DNA of 64,000 nucleotides, from NCBI RefSeq assembly GCF_004521985.1, contig NZ_SBHZ01000021.1, positions 1 to 64,000 on the forward strand, given 5' to 3'. The position numbers and the translations under genes were made by a program. Source of the DNA: Ectopseudomonas khazarica (GTDB lineage: Bacteria > Pseudomonadota > Gammaproteobacteria > Pseudomonadales > Pseudomonadaceae). Below, in pieces: positions 51,596 to 60,939 of the stretch. The notes under the pieces were generated by a model. That model was not told where the DNA came from, did not search any database, and was given only the letters and a program-made list of their open reading frames with translations. Each line of letters starts with the position of its first letter. The first letter of the stretch is position 1.

Positions 51596-52543
51596 CTACT
51601 CGTACGGCCCCAGGAACCGCACACCGTTGAAGTGGATTAGGTGCGTCGGGGCATCAGCTACCCAAACCTCTGTTTCCCACGCAACAACTCCGAGATAGCG
51701 CCCCATCACTGCTCGATTTGGGAAGGCCGTGACGTATACCAAACCTGCTGTAGAGCCTTTGAAAAGCTTCGCCAGCTCTTCATGTCGTTTTCCATCAACC
51801 GGCCCATGACTGGTTACCGACTCGACAAGTAACAGCCAATTCTTCTCTATGAAGTACAGAACCACATCAGGCATCTTGCCGTGCGAATCGACCTCAACCC
51901 CGAGCTTGGCAAGTAGCGCAGCGTCGAAGTAGCCCATTTTATCACCGGTATCACCGGCATAAACGAGAACGCTGCCAGGGGCGAAGCGAGGAGCAAAGCT
52001 TTCAATAATGTCTCTGATCAGCTCACTGTGCTCACCAGGGCTCAAATTGATTTTCTGGCCGGGAGCAATCTCGACCGGGATCATGTTCTGCTCCCTCTCT
52101 TTTGCATACTTAGCTACAAGGGTTTCGCGCTCAACCATGTACTCAGCTAGAGCATCGTGCCATCCCGCAGTACCAAACGTTCTTAGAAGCTGTAGCGCCG
52201 ATGGTTCAACCTGATAGACAGCCTTGGGACTGTTCACTGGGCGTGTGGGCAAATCAGGGTTGTACAACGCAAGACCAGCATCGCAGAACTGATGCATCGT
52301 TTGGCGGCGAATGGTTTCTCGGGTGTTTGGGGCGTAGTCCTTGTCAAAGTGATCTCGAATCCAATCCATGATCGGAGTGATCCCGATCAACGGGTTCGAT
52401 GCTTGCTTCCAGGACTTGCCTGGTGTCAGATCCAAAATGGCAAGTAGACATAAAGCTGATCGCTCGTTGTGCTGGGCTCTTGGCAGCCCCAGTGACACAA
52501 TAACTTGCAAAGCCTGTTCGATCATTTCTTCCCTGGAACTCAT
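51596..52543 (-). CDS. Type II restriction endonuclease, BsuBI/PstI family
   Basis: 315 residues. The N-terminal helical domain and C-terminal nuclease with VLVYAGDTGDKMGYFDAALLAKLGV, KMPDVVLYFIEKNWLLLVESVTSHGPVDGKRHEEL (PD…E-S-V-x-S-x-G-P) and VYVTAFPNRAVMGRYL are the hallmarks of the BsuBI/PstI family, which cut CTGCAG. The expected catalytic D and E are present. The start overlaps the methyltransferase stop (ATGA, 52540-52543). Specificity by family, not proven. Confidence 0.88.
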   Translation of the reverse strand: MSSREEMIEQALQVIVSLGLPRAQHNERSALCLLAILDLTPGKSWKQASNPLIGITPIMDWIRDHFDKDYAPNTRETIRRQTMHQFCDAGLALYNPDLPTRPVNSPKAVYQVEPSALQLLRTFGTAGWHDALAEYMVERETLVAKYAKEREQNMIPVEIAPGQKINLSPGEHSELIRDIIESFAPRFAPGSVLVYAGDTGDKMGYFDAALLAKLGVEVDSHGKMPDVVLYFIEKNWLLLVESVTSHGPVDGKRHEELAKLFKGSTAGLVYVTAFPNRAVMGRYLGVVAWETEVWVADAPTHLIHFNGVRFLGPYE

Positions 52544-54018
52544 AAAGTTTCTTCCATTTTCATATCGATACTTTCCTGAGTAATCTCATTCTGCTGTAGC
52601 GCCCAGGAACCGAGGTTAATTAGAGTATCGCGATCAGGATACTTCATCAGTTTCAAATCGGTTGCGTTAACCTGGGTATGTCCGTTAAATCTACGGAACT
52701 GCTGATCAACGGCTGTGCTGTTTAGATAGATAGCTAGGCCGTACGCAAGCTCTTTCTGAAGCCCTTTTTTCTTGTCATGGAAGACATTGAAATAGTTCTC
52801 CAACCCTACCATTGGACTGTCGCCAATTTCGTTAGGGTCAAGCACCCTTGCCACAATGCGGCGTTTCTCTTCCTTCGACGAGAACCGGCGAACCAAGCAG
52901 TAGAAACCATTCGGATATAGCCACTTTTCTGTTTCGTCGTTCCGCAGAATCGCGCTGGGTTTTTTGCGGCTTTCTCCCGGCCAGACGATACCTAGGCCAT
53001 TGCTACTGAAGTGGTTCGGATATAGCAGTGGGACAGTGCCAGGTTCTGGCATCTCCCGGAGCTGGGATCGCATTCTGAAGCCCACAACCGGGCCTGTGGA
53101 GATTTTTACTCCAACCTCTTCAGGAGAGCAGCACACCACACTGGAGCGCTCAATAGCGCCCTCTTCCGCCGAGGTCGGCACGTGAATGAATCGCTCGGGG
53201 TCAGCCTCAAAAACGATTCTGTTGAACGGATGAACATGACTGGCGATATCGCTGAAGCTGTCATCAGTCGATGTCGTAATGGTCACATCCTTTTGGTCGC
53301 CGCCACACTCAAGGCTGATGATGATGTTTTCTTGCAGCACTTCATCATCTTTGAAAGCAGTGCTGCGCGAGTTGAACAAGTGGATGTGGCGAATAGCTGC
53401 GCGCTTAAGCACAAACTCCCTGAATGGCTTGTAATAAGGACCATTGCAGAAGCTCCGTGGGATGATCGCAACAATCTGCCCGCCTGGCGCCATTTGAGCG
53501 ACCGCAAGCGCAACAAATGCCGAGTACAGATTTACTGTCTCAATGCCAACACTCCGCAGTGCCAGTCGGTGCGCTGAACCGGTATTGATCTTCTTGTACG
53601 GCGGATTGAGTATCGCATGCGTGTAGCCGGGAGAGTCAAAGTCCGGTTTGGCCGTCAGCTCAATGTAATCGCCAGCAATGACGTTTGGAGTTACTCCAGC
53701 GTACCCAGCCAAGTGATCGGTTAAGTGAGCCCTCAGCCTGTCGTCGATCTCATACGCAGTAGCTTCCACCTGCTGGAAGCAATGATCACCAGCTTTCCAG
53801 CGATCCAGAAAAGCACACGATAGCGCACCAACCCCAGCCCCGGCATCGAGCAGCCGGCAAGTATCAACAGAGCTGACCGGAAACATGTTAGCCATGAATC
53901 GTGCCACGCTCGAAGGGGTCATGAATTGACCAAGAGCTGATTTCAGCTTTCGATCAGTTTTTGGGGCGACCTCGCGGCGTACGGAGTCAACGTGATCCAA
54001 TGACATAAGACTAGTCAT
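52540..54018 (-). CDS. N6-adenine DNA methyltransferase of the BsuBI/PstI-type system
   Basis: 492 residues. GQFMTP (30-35), SAM motif I LDAGAGVGAL (57-66), and catalytic NPPY (138-141, AILNPPYKK), followed by a target-recognition C-terminal half. The gamma-class layout is that of M.PstI/M.BsuBI. It protects CTGCAG by adenine methylation, if the family assignment holds. It lies between a 62-aa gene and the nuclease, each overlapping by 4 bp, so the order in the operon is small gene, methylase, nuclease. Confidence 0.88.
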   Translation of the reverse strand: MTSLMSLDHVDSVRREVAPKTDRKLKSALGQFMTPSSVARFMANMFPVSSVDTCRLLDAGAGVGALSCAFLDRWKAGDHCFQQVEATAYEIDDRLRAHLTDHLAGYAGVTPNVIAGDYIELTAKPDFDSPGYTHAILNPPYKKINTGSAHRLALRSVGIETVNLYSAFVALAVAQMAPGGQIVAIIPRSFCNGPYYKPFREFVLKRAAIRHIHLFNSRSTAFKDDEVLQENIIISLECGGDQKDVTITTSTDDSFSDIASHVHPFNRIVFEADPERFIHVPTSAEEGAIERSSVVCCSPEEVGVKISTGPVVGFRMRSQLREMPEPGTVPLLYPNHFSSNGLGIVWPGESRKKPSAILRNDETEKWLYPNGFYCLVRRFSSKEEKRRIVARVLDPNEIGDSPMVGLENYFNVFHDKKKGLQKELAYGLAIYLNSTAVDQQFRRFNGHTQVNATDLKLMKYPDRDTLINLGSWALQQNEITQESIDMKMEETL

Positions 54019-54203
54019 GCTGATACCGCAGTGGTGAGTCGCTTCAGCTTCAGCTCAAGTTCTGTTGCCGCTCTGAGCATTTCAACAGCAAGCTCAGCGA
54101 GAAAAGGGTCTGCCGACTGGGCGAGACTACGGAGGTCATCAGCGAGAAGAGAAGCACCCTGGCTGGCTTTCACTAGGTTTTCGGCGTCTATTGGAGTGAT
54201 CAT
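54015..54203 (-). CDS. Small protein at the head of the R-M operon
   Basis: 62 residues, helical and acidic (begins MITPIDAENLVKASQGASLLADD). A strong AAGGAG site lies 5 nt before the ATG, and its stop overlaps the methylase start. It has no HTH, so it is not a classic controller (C) protein. Function unknown; it may only boost methylase translation. Confidence 0.6.
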   Translation of the reverse strand: MITPIDAENLVKASQGASLLADDLRSLAQSADPFLAELAVEMLRAATELELKLKRLTTAVSA

Positions 54204-54328
54204 AACTGCTCCTTGAAAATGTGCTCAGCATACTTGAATCGGTTCAATTTATGCATCGGCGAAGCGCTTACCGGCCGATTCCTCCTGTCTCTGCTTGTTC
54301 ATCCAGATCCGCAAGGGCGGCGAGGCGA

Positions 54329-55492
54329 TTAGCCAGCCCTCGGCAGCTCACGCCAGCTCGACGTATACGAAGGCGACAGCATCTCCCTCTTCATCTGCCA
54401 TACCCTGCCCCCTGGCCAGATCGTCCCTACACGAACAGCCCCTCTCCCGTACCTCTGGTTGAGCTGGTCAATAGCCGCCATCAGCCGCTCGCTATTTCTA
54501 CGAGGCGGCTCCGCAAACAGATCCGGCGTGTACCCATCTGCTGGGCAAAGGTTTGTTAGCAAAACGCCGACTTTCGAATACGCGTAGCCCTTCCTGAAGA
54601 TGCGCTCCAACGCACGGGTGGCGGCCTGGGTCATGAGCAAGGTGTCGTTAGTAGGATGAGGCAGGATGCAGCGGACGCTGTTGAAGTAGCGCTCCCGGTC
54701 TTCGACGAAGCCGGAGGTTTGAAGGCTGATGACCATGTGCTCGGCCAGGCTGCCCTGCTCTCTCAGCTTCTCGGCGGCACGTGCGACGTAGCTCGCCAGA
54801 GCCTCTCGGATCGGCTCGATCTTCCGCAGCTTGGTGCCAAACATCTTTGATGAGCAGATCTCTTTCTTGAGATCCGGCGCTTGATGCATGCGCAGCCATT
54901 CTTCCCCGCGTAGCTCTCTCGCTGTTCGTTCAAGAACGCGGCCAAATGTCTTCCTAATGATCGCTAGATCGGCTTGAGCGAGATCCCAGGCCGTTTTGAT
55001 ACCCATGATTTCGAGCGACTTCGTAAGTCTGCGACCGACGCCCCACACTTCGTCCACAGGCGCAATCCGGAGCAGCTTGTCGCGGCGAATGGGATCAGTG
55101 AGGTCTACCACCCCGCCTGCCTTCTGCCATTTCTTAGCTGCGTAATTCGCCAGTTTCGCGAGCGTCTTGGTATGTCCTATACCCACACCTACGGGCATCG
55201 CGCACTCGCTCCAGACGCGTTCTTTGATAGCTTTCCCGATTGCAGTCAGATCGCCCTGAAGGCCCGTTAGGTCTGCCCATGCTTCATCAATGCTGTACTG
55301 CTCGATGTCGGGCACCTGGCCGTGGATGCAGCGCATGACTTTGTTCGATACGTCGCTGTATAGCGCGTAGTTGCTCGAAAACGCCTGCACGCCAAGCTGG
55401 CGTAGCTCCTCTCGGATTTCGAAATACGCAGCGCCCATAGCGATCCCAAGCTGCTTGGCTTCACGTGTGCGAGCGATGACGCAGCCGTCGTT
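54329..55492 (-). pseudogene. umuC: umuC/rulB (Y-family polymerase V catalytic subunit), 5'-truncated
   Basis: The minus-strand frame reads NDGCVIARTREAKQLGIAMGAAYFEIREEL, then SIDEAWADLTGL (catalytic D-E), the little finger and ending LPRAG. Normal UmuC begins about 33 codons earlier (…VVVLSNNDGCV…). Those codons are missing: beyond the AAC of NDGCV the sequence is unrelated, and this holds even across the IS21 insertion. The break therefore predates the IS and marks insertion of another element into rulB. No umuD/rulA is in the window. A 369-codon ORF from an internal ATG could still be translated but lacks the first catalytic Asp. Confidence 0.8.
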
Positions 55493-55604
55493 ATATCTTG
55501 TTGCCGCTGACAGAAAACTGACCCAGTAGAGGCTGTTCTGCCGACTGAAAACTGACCCAGGTGTTCAACTGCTTCTGCTCAATTATTGAGCAGGAGAACA
55601 CAGG

Positions 55605-57113
55605 GTGATCAGTATGGAAATGATGGGCAAAATCCGCCGGATGTATTTCCGCGACAAGCTGTCGCTGCATGAGATAGCCAAGCGCACCGGGCTGGCGCGC
55701 AACACGATTCGCAAGTGGGTCAGAGCACCTGAGGCCAAGCAGCCGGTGTACCAACGCCGCGCGATCTTTAACAAACTCAGCCCTTTTCACGCCACGCTAG
55801 AGCAGGCGCTAAAAGCCGATTCGCTGCGCCCCAAGCAACAGCGGCGCAGTGCCAAGGCGCTGTTGGCGCAAATCAAAGCCGAAGGTTATGACGGTGGCTA
55901 CAGCCAGCTCACCGCGTTTATCCGTGCCTGGCGAGGGGGACAGGGCAAGGCGTCGCAGGCCTTTGTGCCGCTGACCTTTGCTCTTGGCGAGGCGTTTCAG
56001 TTTGACTGGAGCGAGGAAGGCTTGCTGGTCAGCGGCATTTACCGGCGTATGCAGGTGGCACATCTGAAGCTGTGTGCCAGCCGTGCGTTCTGGCTTGTGG
56101 CGTATCCGAGCCAGGGCCATGAGATGTTATTTGACGCCCATACACGCTCGTTCGGCGCCTTGGGCGGCGTGCCGCGCCGGGGCATCTACGACAACATGAA
56201 GACCGCCGTCGACAAGGTCAATAAGGGCAAAGGCCGGGCGGTGAATGCGCGCTTTGCGGTGATGTGCGCGCATTACCTGTTCGATCCGGACTTCTGCAAC
56301 GTCGCCGCTGGTTGGGAAAAGGGCATCGTTGAAAAGAACGTGCAAGACAGCCGCAGGCGTATCTGGCTAGACGCCCAGGACTGCCAGTTTCACTCCTTCG
56401 AGGAACTCAATGCCTGGCTGGGCCAGCGCTGCCGCGCGCTTTGGAACGAGCTGACGCACCCTCAATACAGCGGGCTGAGTGTAGCCGAAGTGCTGGAGTT
56501 GGAGCGCGCTGAACTGATGCCTGTGCCAGCGCCATTCGACGGTTACGTCGAGCGGCCTGCGCGGGTCTCCAGTACCTGCCTGGTCAGCGTCGGGCGCAAC
56601 CGCTACTCGGTGCCGTGTGAGTACGCGGGTAAGTGGGTCAGCAGCCGTTTGTATCCGACGCGAATCGAGGTGGTGGCTGACGACGCGCTGATCGCCAGCC
56701 ATGTCCGCTTGCTGGATCGCGACCAGGTCAGCTATGACTGGCAGCACTACCTCCCGCTGATCGAACGCAAGCCCGGTGCGCTGCGCAACGGCGCGCCCTT
56801 TGCTGATCTGCCGGCGCCGCTGCGTCAGCTTAAGCACGGTCTGGGGCGTCATGCCGGCGGTGACCGGATCATGGCGCAAGTTCTGGCTGCCGTACCGGTC
56901 GCCGGGCTCGATGCGGTGCTGGTGGCTGTTGAGCTGGTACTGGAAAGCGGCAGCCTGAGCGCCGAACACATCCTCAATGTCGTGGCGCGCCTGGCCGCGA
57001 CCGAACCACCACCCAGCGTCGAAACCCACTTGTCGCTCAAGGAAGCCCCCGTCGCTAACACGGCGCGCTACGACCGCCTGCGTGGCCAGGCCGAGGAGGT
57101 CGGTCATGCGTGA
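55605..57113 (+). CDS. istA: IS21 transposase IstA
   Basis: 502 residues. HTH near the N-terminus (LSLHEIAKRTGLARNTIRKWVRAP), DDE integrase core starting FQFDWSEEG and including AGWEKGIVEKNVQDSRRRIW, and a C-terminal beta domain (RNRYSVPCEYAG). AGGAG precedes a GTG start; an ATG three codons later is possible. It joins IS ends to target DNA. Confidence 0.93.
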   Translation: MISMEMMGKIRRMYFRDKLSLHEIAKRTGLARNTIRKWVRAPEAKQPVYQRRAIFNKLSPFHATLEQALKADSLRPKQQRRSAKALLAQIKAEGYDGGYSQLTAFIRAWRGGQGKASQAFVPLTFALGEAFQFDWSEEGLLVSGIYRRMQVAHLKLCASRAFWLVAYPSQGHEMLFDAHTRSFGALGGVPRRGIYDNMKTAVDKVNKGKGRAVNARFAVMCAHYLFDPDFCNVAAGWEKGIVEKNVQDSRRRIWLDAQDCQFHSFEELNAWLGQRCRALWNELTHPQYSGLSVAEVLELERAELMPVPAPFDGYVERPARVSSTCLVSVGRNRYSVPCEYAGKWVSSRLYPTRIEVVADDALIASHVRLLDRDQVSYDWQHYLPLIERKPGALRNGAPFADLPAPLRQLKHGLGRHAGGDRIMAQVLAAVPVAGLDAVLVAVELVLESGSLSAEHILNVVARLAATEPPPSVETHLSLKEAPVANTARYDRLRGQAEEVGHA

Positions 57114-57909
57114 TTTGATGGCGGAACTCAAGGAGCTGCGCCTGCACGGCATGGCCACGGCCTGGGCGGAGTTAACTGCACAGGGTGAGTCGAACACAGC
57201 CTCGTCCAAGTGGCTGCTCGAACACCTGCTGGAACAAGAGCACACAGATCGCGCCATGCGCTCGGTGAGCCACCAGATGAACATGGCCAAGCTGCCGATG
57301 CACCGCGATCTGGCCAGCTTCGATTTCAACGCCTCTAGCGCCGACGCACGCCTGATCAGCGAGCTGGCCAGCCTGGCCTTTACCGACACCGCGCAGAACG
57401 TGGTGCTGATCGGTGGGCCAGGCACCGGTAAAACCCACCTAGCCACCGCGCTGGCCGTGTCCGGCATCACCCGGCATGGCAAGCGCGTGCGCTTCTACTC
57501 CACGGTCGATCTGGTCAATCTGCTGGAGCGCGAAAAACACGACGGCAAAGCCGGGCGGATCGCCCAGACACTGCTGCGCATGGATCTGGTCATCCTCGAC
57601 GAACTGGGTTATCTGCCGTTCAGCCAGGCTGGCGGTGCGTTGCTGTTTCACCTGCTGTCCAAGCTGTACGAACACACCAGCGTGGTGATCACCACCAACC
57701 TGAGCTTCGCCGAATGGTCGAGCGTGTTCGGCGACGCCAAGATGACCACCGCCCTGCTGGATCGGCTGACCCACCACTGCCACATCGTCGAAACCGGTAA
57801 CGAGTCCTATCGCCTGCAACACAGTAGCTTGGCGGCCCAGGCCAAGATCAAATCACGAGAGCGAAAGCGTAAAGGCGGCCAGGAACCGGAGGACGATGAG
57901 CCGTTCTGA
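57106..57909 (+). CDS. istB: IS21 helper ATPase IstB
   Basis: 267 residues from the ATG at 57106, which follows GAGGAGG and overlaps istA by 8 bp; the longer frame to 56977 is not IstB-like. DnaC/IstB-type AAA+: Walker A GGPGTGKTHLA, Walker B LVILDELGYLPF, sensor TTNLSFAEW and the C-terminal arginine pair region. It selects the target and hands it to IstA. Confidence 0.93.
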   Translation: MRDLMAELKELRLHGMATAWAELTAQGESNTASSKWLLEHLLEQEHTDRAMRSVSHQMNMAKLPMHRDLASFDFNASSADARLISELASLAFTDTAQNVVLIGGPGTGKTHLATALAVSGITRHGKRVRFYSTVDLVNLLEREKHDGKAGRIAQTLLRMDLVILDELGYLPFSQAGGALLFHLLSKLYEHTSVVITTNLSFAEWSSVFGDAKMTTALLDRLTHHCHIVETGNESYRLQHSSLAAQAKIKSRERKRKGGQEPEDDEPF

Positions 57910-58362
57910 TTTCATGGCGACGACGGCCTGCTGCATGGCTGCATGTGGCAGGTCTTCAACAGCTGAACTGGGACAGCGAGGGAGTGGGTTCAAAAGCAGC
58001 TGCGCTGGTAGACTTATCCACAGTTGCTGGTAACAAAATCAGCAATCCGCCCTGGGTCAAATTTCAATCGGCAGGGTGGGTCAATTTTCCATCAGCGCCA
58101 ACAGTTATATCTGAATGATCCTAACAATTAGTAGGTCATAACACACTGATTCATAACGCTTTTTTCCGACTAACAAATTTCGACTTTTTTCGCCTATCAG
58201 CACGAAAATTCACCATGTGGCGACAGGCGCTGGAAGCGCCTTGGAACGAATGAGTCAACAAGGAACTGGTTGATCCAGTACGCAAAAAAAGAGGTATACA
58301 AGCCGAAGAAATGAGCTGGCTGGCCCGACCCGCGCAAAGCTCAGGCCGGGCCAGTTTCACCA

Positions 58363-58578
58363 TCAGCTGTTCTGAAGAGCTCGTACCTTCTCGGTGGTGA
58401 TGGGCTCACCGCCGATTCCCCAGTCGCCGCTCTTCACTTCCTCAAAAACGACCCAGGTCACACCACGCATTTTCTCGCCTTCGACAGAGACCATGGCGTC
58501 GGTGATCTTGCTGATGATCTCGGCCTTTTGCTCGGTAGAGAAAACCCCTTCGATACCTTTCACAGTTACCAGTGGCAT
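58363..58578 (-). CDS. 4-oxalocrotonate tautomerase-family protein
   Basis: 71 residues. After removal of Met, Pro1 is the N-terminal catalytic proline (PLVTVKGIEGVFSTEQK), with the family's EKMRGVTWVVFEEVKSGDWGIGGEP. Last gene of the minus-strand redox cluster. Substrate unknown; such enzymes act on enol or unsaturated oxo-acids and may handle reactive aldehydes here. Confidence 0.85.
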   Translation of the reverse strand: MPLVTVKGIEGVFSTEQKAEIISKITDAMVSVEGEKMRGVTWVVFEEVKSGDWGIGGEPITTEKVRALQNS

Positions 58579-58627
58579 AGCCAGACACCTTCAGTAGTTG
58601 AGTTACGCTGTGGATCAGCCGAAACGG

Positions 58628-59725
58628 TTATTCCTGGTAAGGCGCATAGTCGGTGTAGCCTTTCGCCCCGATCACGCCGTAGAAGGTGGAGTGATCGCTT
58701 GGTGCGAGAGGCCAACCGTTCTGCATCCGCTCGACCAAGTCTGGGTTTGCGATGTACGGGGTGCCGAAGGCGATCAAGTCATGATTGCCGTTCTGCAGCT
58801 CGGCCTCTGCCAGCTCCGCGGTGAAGCCACCGGCGCCGATAACCGTGCCTTTGTAGAGCGAGCGGAAGCTCTTGTAGAAGCCTTCCGGGAACGGTACTGC
58901 ATCCAGTGTTGGCTGGTAGTTGAGATGGACGAAGGCCAACTCGCGCTCATTCAGTGCAGCTGCAACGCTCTTCCAGGTAGCCTCTTCCTCAGGGTAGGGA
59001 CGCAGGTCGTACAGCCGACCGAATGGCGAGATGCGCACGCCGACACGGAAACTCCCAATGGCGTCTGCAATGGCATCGACGGTCTCCAGCAAGAAGCGCT
59101 GACGATTCTCGATCGATCCGCCGTATTCATCTGTACGCGTGTTGATCTGGCTGCTCAGGAACTGATCGAACAGGAAGGCATTCGCGGCCATCAGCTCAAC
59201 TCCATCGAAGCCGGCTTCGACCGCACGCAGGGCGGAGGCAACGAAGTCGTCGGTGACACGGCGAATCTCATCGACGCTCAGTGCACGGGGGACACTCGGT
59301 GCGACCGGGCCAGGGAGACCAGGCTCGACCCAAGCATAAACAGTAGTACCTACTGCTGGCTCTGCACTCGCCGAGACCGGCGCAGAATTTCCTGGCTGCA
59401 GCGACACATGGGACATGCGGCCCACGTGCCAGAGCTGCGCGAAGATCTTGCCGCCGTTGGCATGCACTGCATCAGTCACTTCTCGCCAGGCACGGGTTTG
59501 CTCGTCCGTGTAGATTCCCGGGGTATACAGGTAGCCACGTCCCTCGTCGGAGATCGGCAGGCCCTCGGTGATGATCAGGCCCGCCGAGGCCCGCTGCGCG
59601 TAATACAGCGCGGTCAGTTCGGTCGGAACATTGTTTTCCGTCCGGGTGCGGGTCATCGGTGCCATAACTACCCGGTTGGCCAGCTCCAGACTGTCCAGAT
59701 TGTATGGAGAAAACAGCTTTTTCAT
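58628..59725 (-). CDS. Old Yellow Enzyme (NemA-like) flavin reductase with altered active site
   Basis: 365 residues from the ATG at 59725 (AGAGG upstream; the TTG five codons earlier is unlikely). TIM-barrel landmarks: MAPMTRTRTENNVPTELTALYYAQRASAGLIITEG, AQLWHVGRMSH, DEYGGSIENRQRF, GAGGFTAELAEAEL, DLIAFGTPYIANPDL. In the substrate-binding motif, normally H-x-x-N-x-Y, the sequence is GVELMAANAFLFDQF: the His is Met and the proton-donor Tyr is Phe, only the Asn is kept. It still should bind FMN, but substrate polarity and protonation must differ from NemA or OYE1. Confidence 0.85.
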   Translation of the reverse strand: MKKLFSPYNLDSLELANRVVMAPMTRTRTENNVPTELTALYYAQRASAGLIITEGLPISDEGRGYLYTPGIYTDEQTRAWREVTDAVHANGGKIFAQLWHVGRMSHVSLQPGNSAPVSASAEPAVGTTVYAWVEPGLPGPVAPSVPRALSVDEIRRVTDDFVASALRAVEAGFDGVELMAANAFLFDQFLSSQINTRTDEYGGSIENRQRFLLETVDAIADAIGSFRVGVRISPFGRLYDLRPYPEEEATWKSVAAALNERELAFVHLNYQPTLDAVPFPEGFYKSFRSLYKGTVIGAGGFTAELAEAELQNGNHDLIAFGTPYIANPDLVERMQNGWPLAPSDHSTFYGVIGAKGYTDYAPYQE

Positions 59726-59766
59726 ATTCAACCTCTTCAAACGAATACCTGAATCAATCGGCTGGC

Positions 59767-60321
59767 TTAGCCGACAACGACTTCCAGCTTTGGCACCATG
59801 CGAATGGCCTTGGAGAAGTTGGCGAGATTCACGGAAGTCTTGGTGACGATGCGGTGTAGCTCTTCCACCTTCTCGACAGGTGCATCGGTGTGGATGCGCA
59901 CGACGTAGCTGATTTCGTCGAAACCGGGGTTGACGCTCTCGTCCAGGCCCAGGAAGCCGCGCAGATCCAACTCACCATCGGTCTCGATTTCAAGGTTGTG
60001 GATGGTGATGCCCATGACCGAAGCGTTCACCACATAGCCCACGGAGAGACAGGCGTTCAGAGCGGCAATCAGCAGTTCCTGCGGGTTTGGGGCAGAGTTT
60101 GCTCCCAGCAGCTCCAGTGGCTCGTCGGCCGCAATCTTGATGTCACGCGGGTAGTCGTTACCACTCAGATGAAAACGGTTCACGGTGGCTACGGTGCGGG
60201 TCTGATGCTCCCACTTGGTCTTCACGTTGAAGCGTGCGTGACGCTTGGATGCATCTTCAGCAACGCCCTGTGCGAAGGCTTGCAGAGCAGCGACGTCGAT
60301 ACCGTTGAGAAGCTTGTCCAT
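59767..60321 (-). CDS. OsmC-family protein
   Basis: 184 residues from the ATG at 60321 (AGAGG 8 nt upstream). The fold is that of OsmC (GANSAPNPQELLIAALNACLSVGYVVNA … LRGFLGLDESVNPGFDEISYVVRI). The first redox cysteine is present (NACLSVGY), but the second position reads SVNLANF with no Cys, so thiol peroxidase activity by the usual Cys pair is doubtful. It sits between the AhpD-like and OYE-like genes in the stress cluster. Confidence 0.85.
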   Translation of the reverse strand: MDKLLNGIDVAALQAFAQGVAEDASKRHARFNVKTKWEHQTRTVATVNRFHLSGNDYPRDIKIAADEPLELLGANSAPNPQELLIAALNACLSVGYVVNASVMGITIHNLEIETDGELDLRGFLGLDESVNPGFDEISYVVRIHTDAPVEKVEELHRIVTKTSVNLANFSKAIRMVPKLEVVVG

Positions 60322-60503
60322 TTTCAAAACCTCTTAAAGTCGTGGATAAAAAATCAAAAAAACGAAACACCCGAAGGCGATAACCCTGTCAGTGCGAACA
60401 GCCAGAAATCGAACAGCTGGTTGCACTGATTGCCTCTTCATCACTCGAAAGCTCTTCAATCGCGGCGCGGAGCACTTTGGTATGGATCAGCCGCGGAGGG
60501 ACC

Positions 60504-60854
60504 TCAGCTTTGAGGTTTGCTATCCATCGCATCCAAGACGTGAGTGCTGTAAACCACTGCCGCACCGGCGTTCAGGTTCACGGCCACGCCGAGAGCTTCC
60601 GCCACTTCCTCGGTGGTAATGCCGAGCTTCCTGGCTTCTGCCGCATGGAACGCAATGCAGCCATCGCAGCGCGTGGTAACGGCAACTGCCAGTGCGATCA
60701 GCTCACGGGTCTTCGCATCAAGGCGATTGGTTTTGTTACCTGCATTACCGAGCATTGCCACGCCACGCAGGGTGTCGGGGGAATGTGCGCCGAACTCTTT
60801 CAGGCGGGCACTGACGTCGGTGATGGTTTGTTCCCAGTTAGGCATACTAGACAT
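60504..60854 (-). CDS. AhpD-like carboxymuconolactone decarboxylase-family protein
   Basis: 116 residues from the ATG at 60854 (a GTG three codons upstream is possible). TRCDGCIAFHAAEARKLGITTEEVAEAL carries CxxC followed by H four residues on, the AhpD/CMD redox site. Likely a thiol-based peroxide or electrophile reductase. An operator palindrome (60862-60880) sits at its 5' end, so it begins its own regulated unit. Confidence 0.88.
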   Translation of the reverse strand: MSSMPNWEQTITDVSARLKEFGAHSPDTLRGVAMLGNAGNKTNRLDAKTRELIALAVAVTTRCDGCIAFHAAEARKLGITTEEVAEALGVAVNLNAGAAVVYSTHVLDAMDSKPQS

Positions 60855-60861
60855 GATTACC

Positions 60862-60880
60862 ACCCTACTAGTTGATAGGT
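60862..60880. promoter_or_regulatory. TetR-type operator at the AhpD-like gene
   Basis: ACCCTACTAGTTGATAGGT matches the palindrome upstream of the SDR gene (62366-62387) at 15 of 17 core bases. It lies within 10 bp of the start of the AhpD-like gene. Confidence 0.6.
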
Positions 60881-60939
60881 AAGATCGGCCAAAAATAGGG
60901 CCGACGCGGGTCGCGTATCGGCCCTGTTGTAGGCAGAGA

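Larger units (their letters stand above)
55499..58103 (+). mobile_element. IS21-family insertion sequence, apparently intact
   Basis: Ends TG…CA. The terminal inverted repeats are TGTTGCCGCTGA (left) and TGTTGGCGCTGA (right, read inward), extending through GAAAA and TGACCCA with four mismatches. A further TGACCC copy near 55550 and 58078 is typical of the multiple terminal repeats of IS21. It is flanked by a perfect 9-bp direct repeat GTTATATCT (55490-55498 and 58104-58112), the target duplication. It carries istA and istB. Confidence 0.92.

Noticed and set aside
54329..55438. Intact UmuC
   Set aside because: The first ~33 codons, including the first catalytic Asp, are missing, so the 369-codon ORF from an internal ATG is a truncated gene.
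56367..57482. Minus-strand ORF of 371 codons in the IS21
   Set aside because: Antisense to istA/istB, whose motifs are clear.
58598..59752. Plus-strand ORF opposite the OYE gene
   Set aside because: Shadow of the minus-strand flavoprotein; no motifs.
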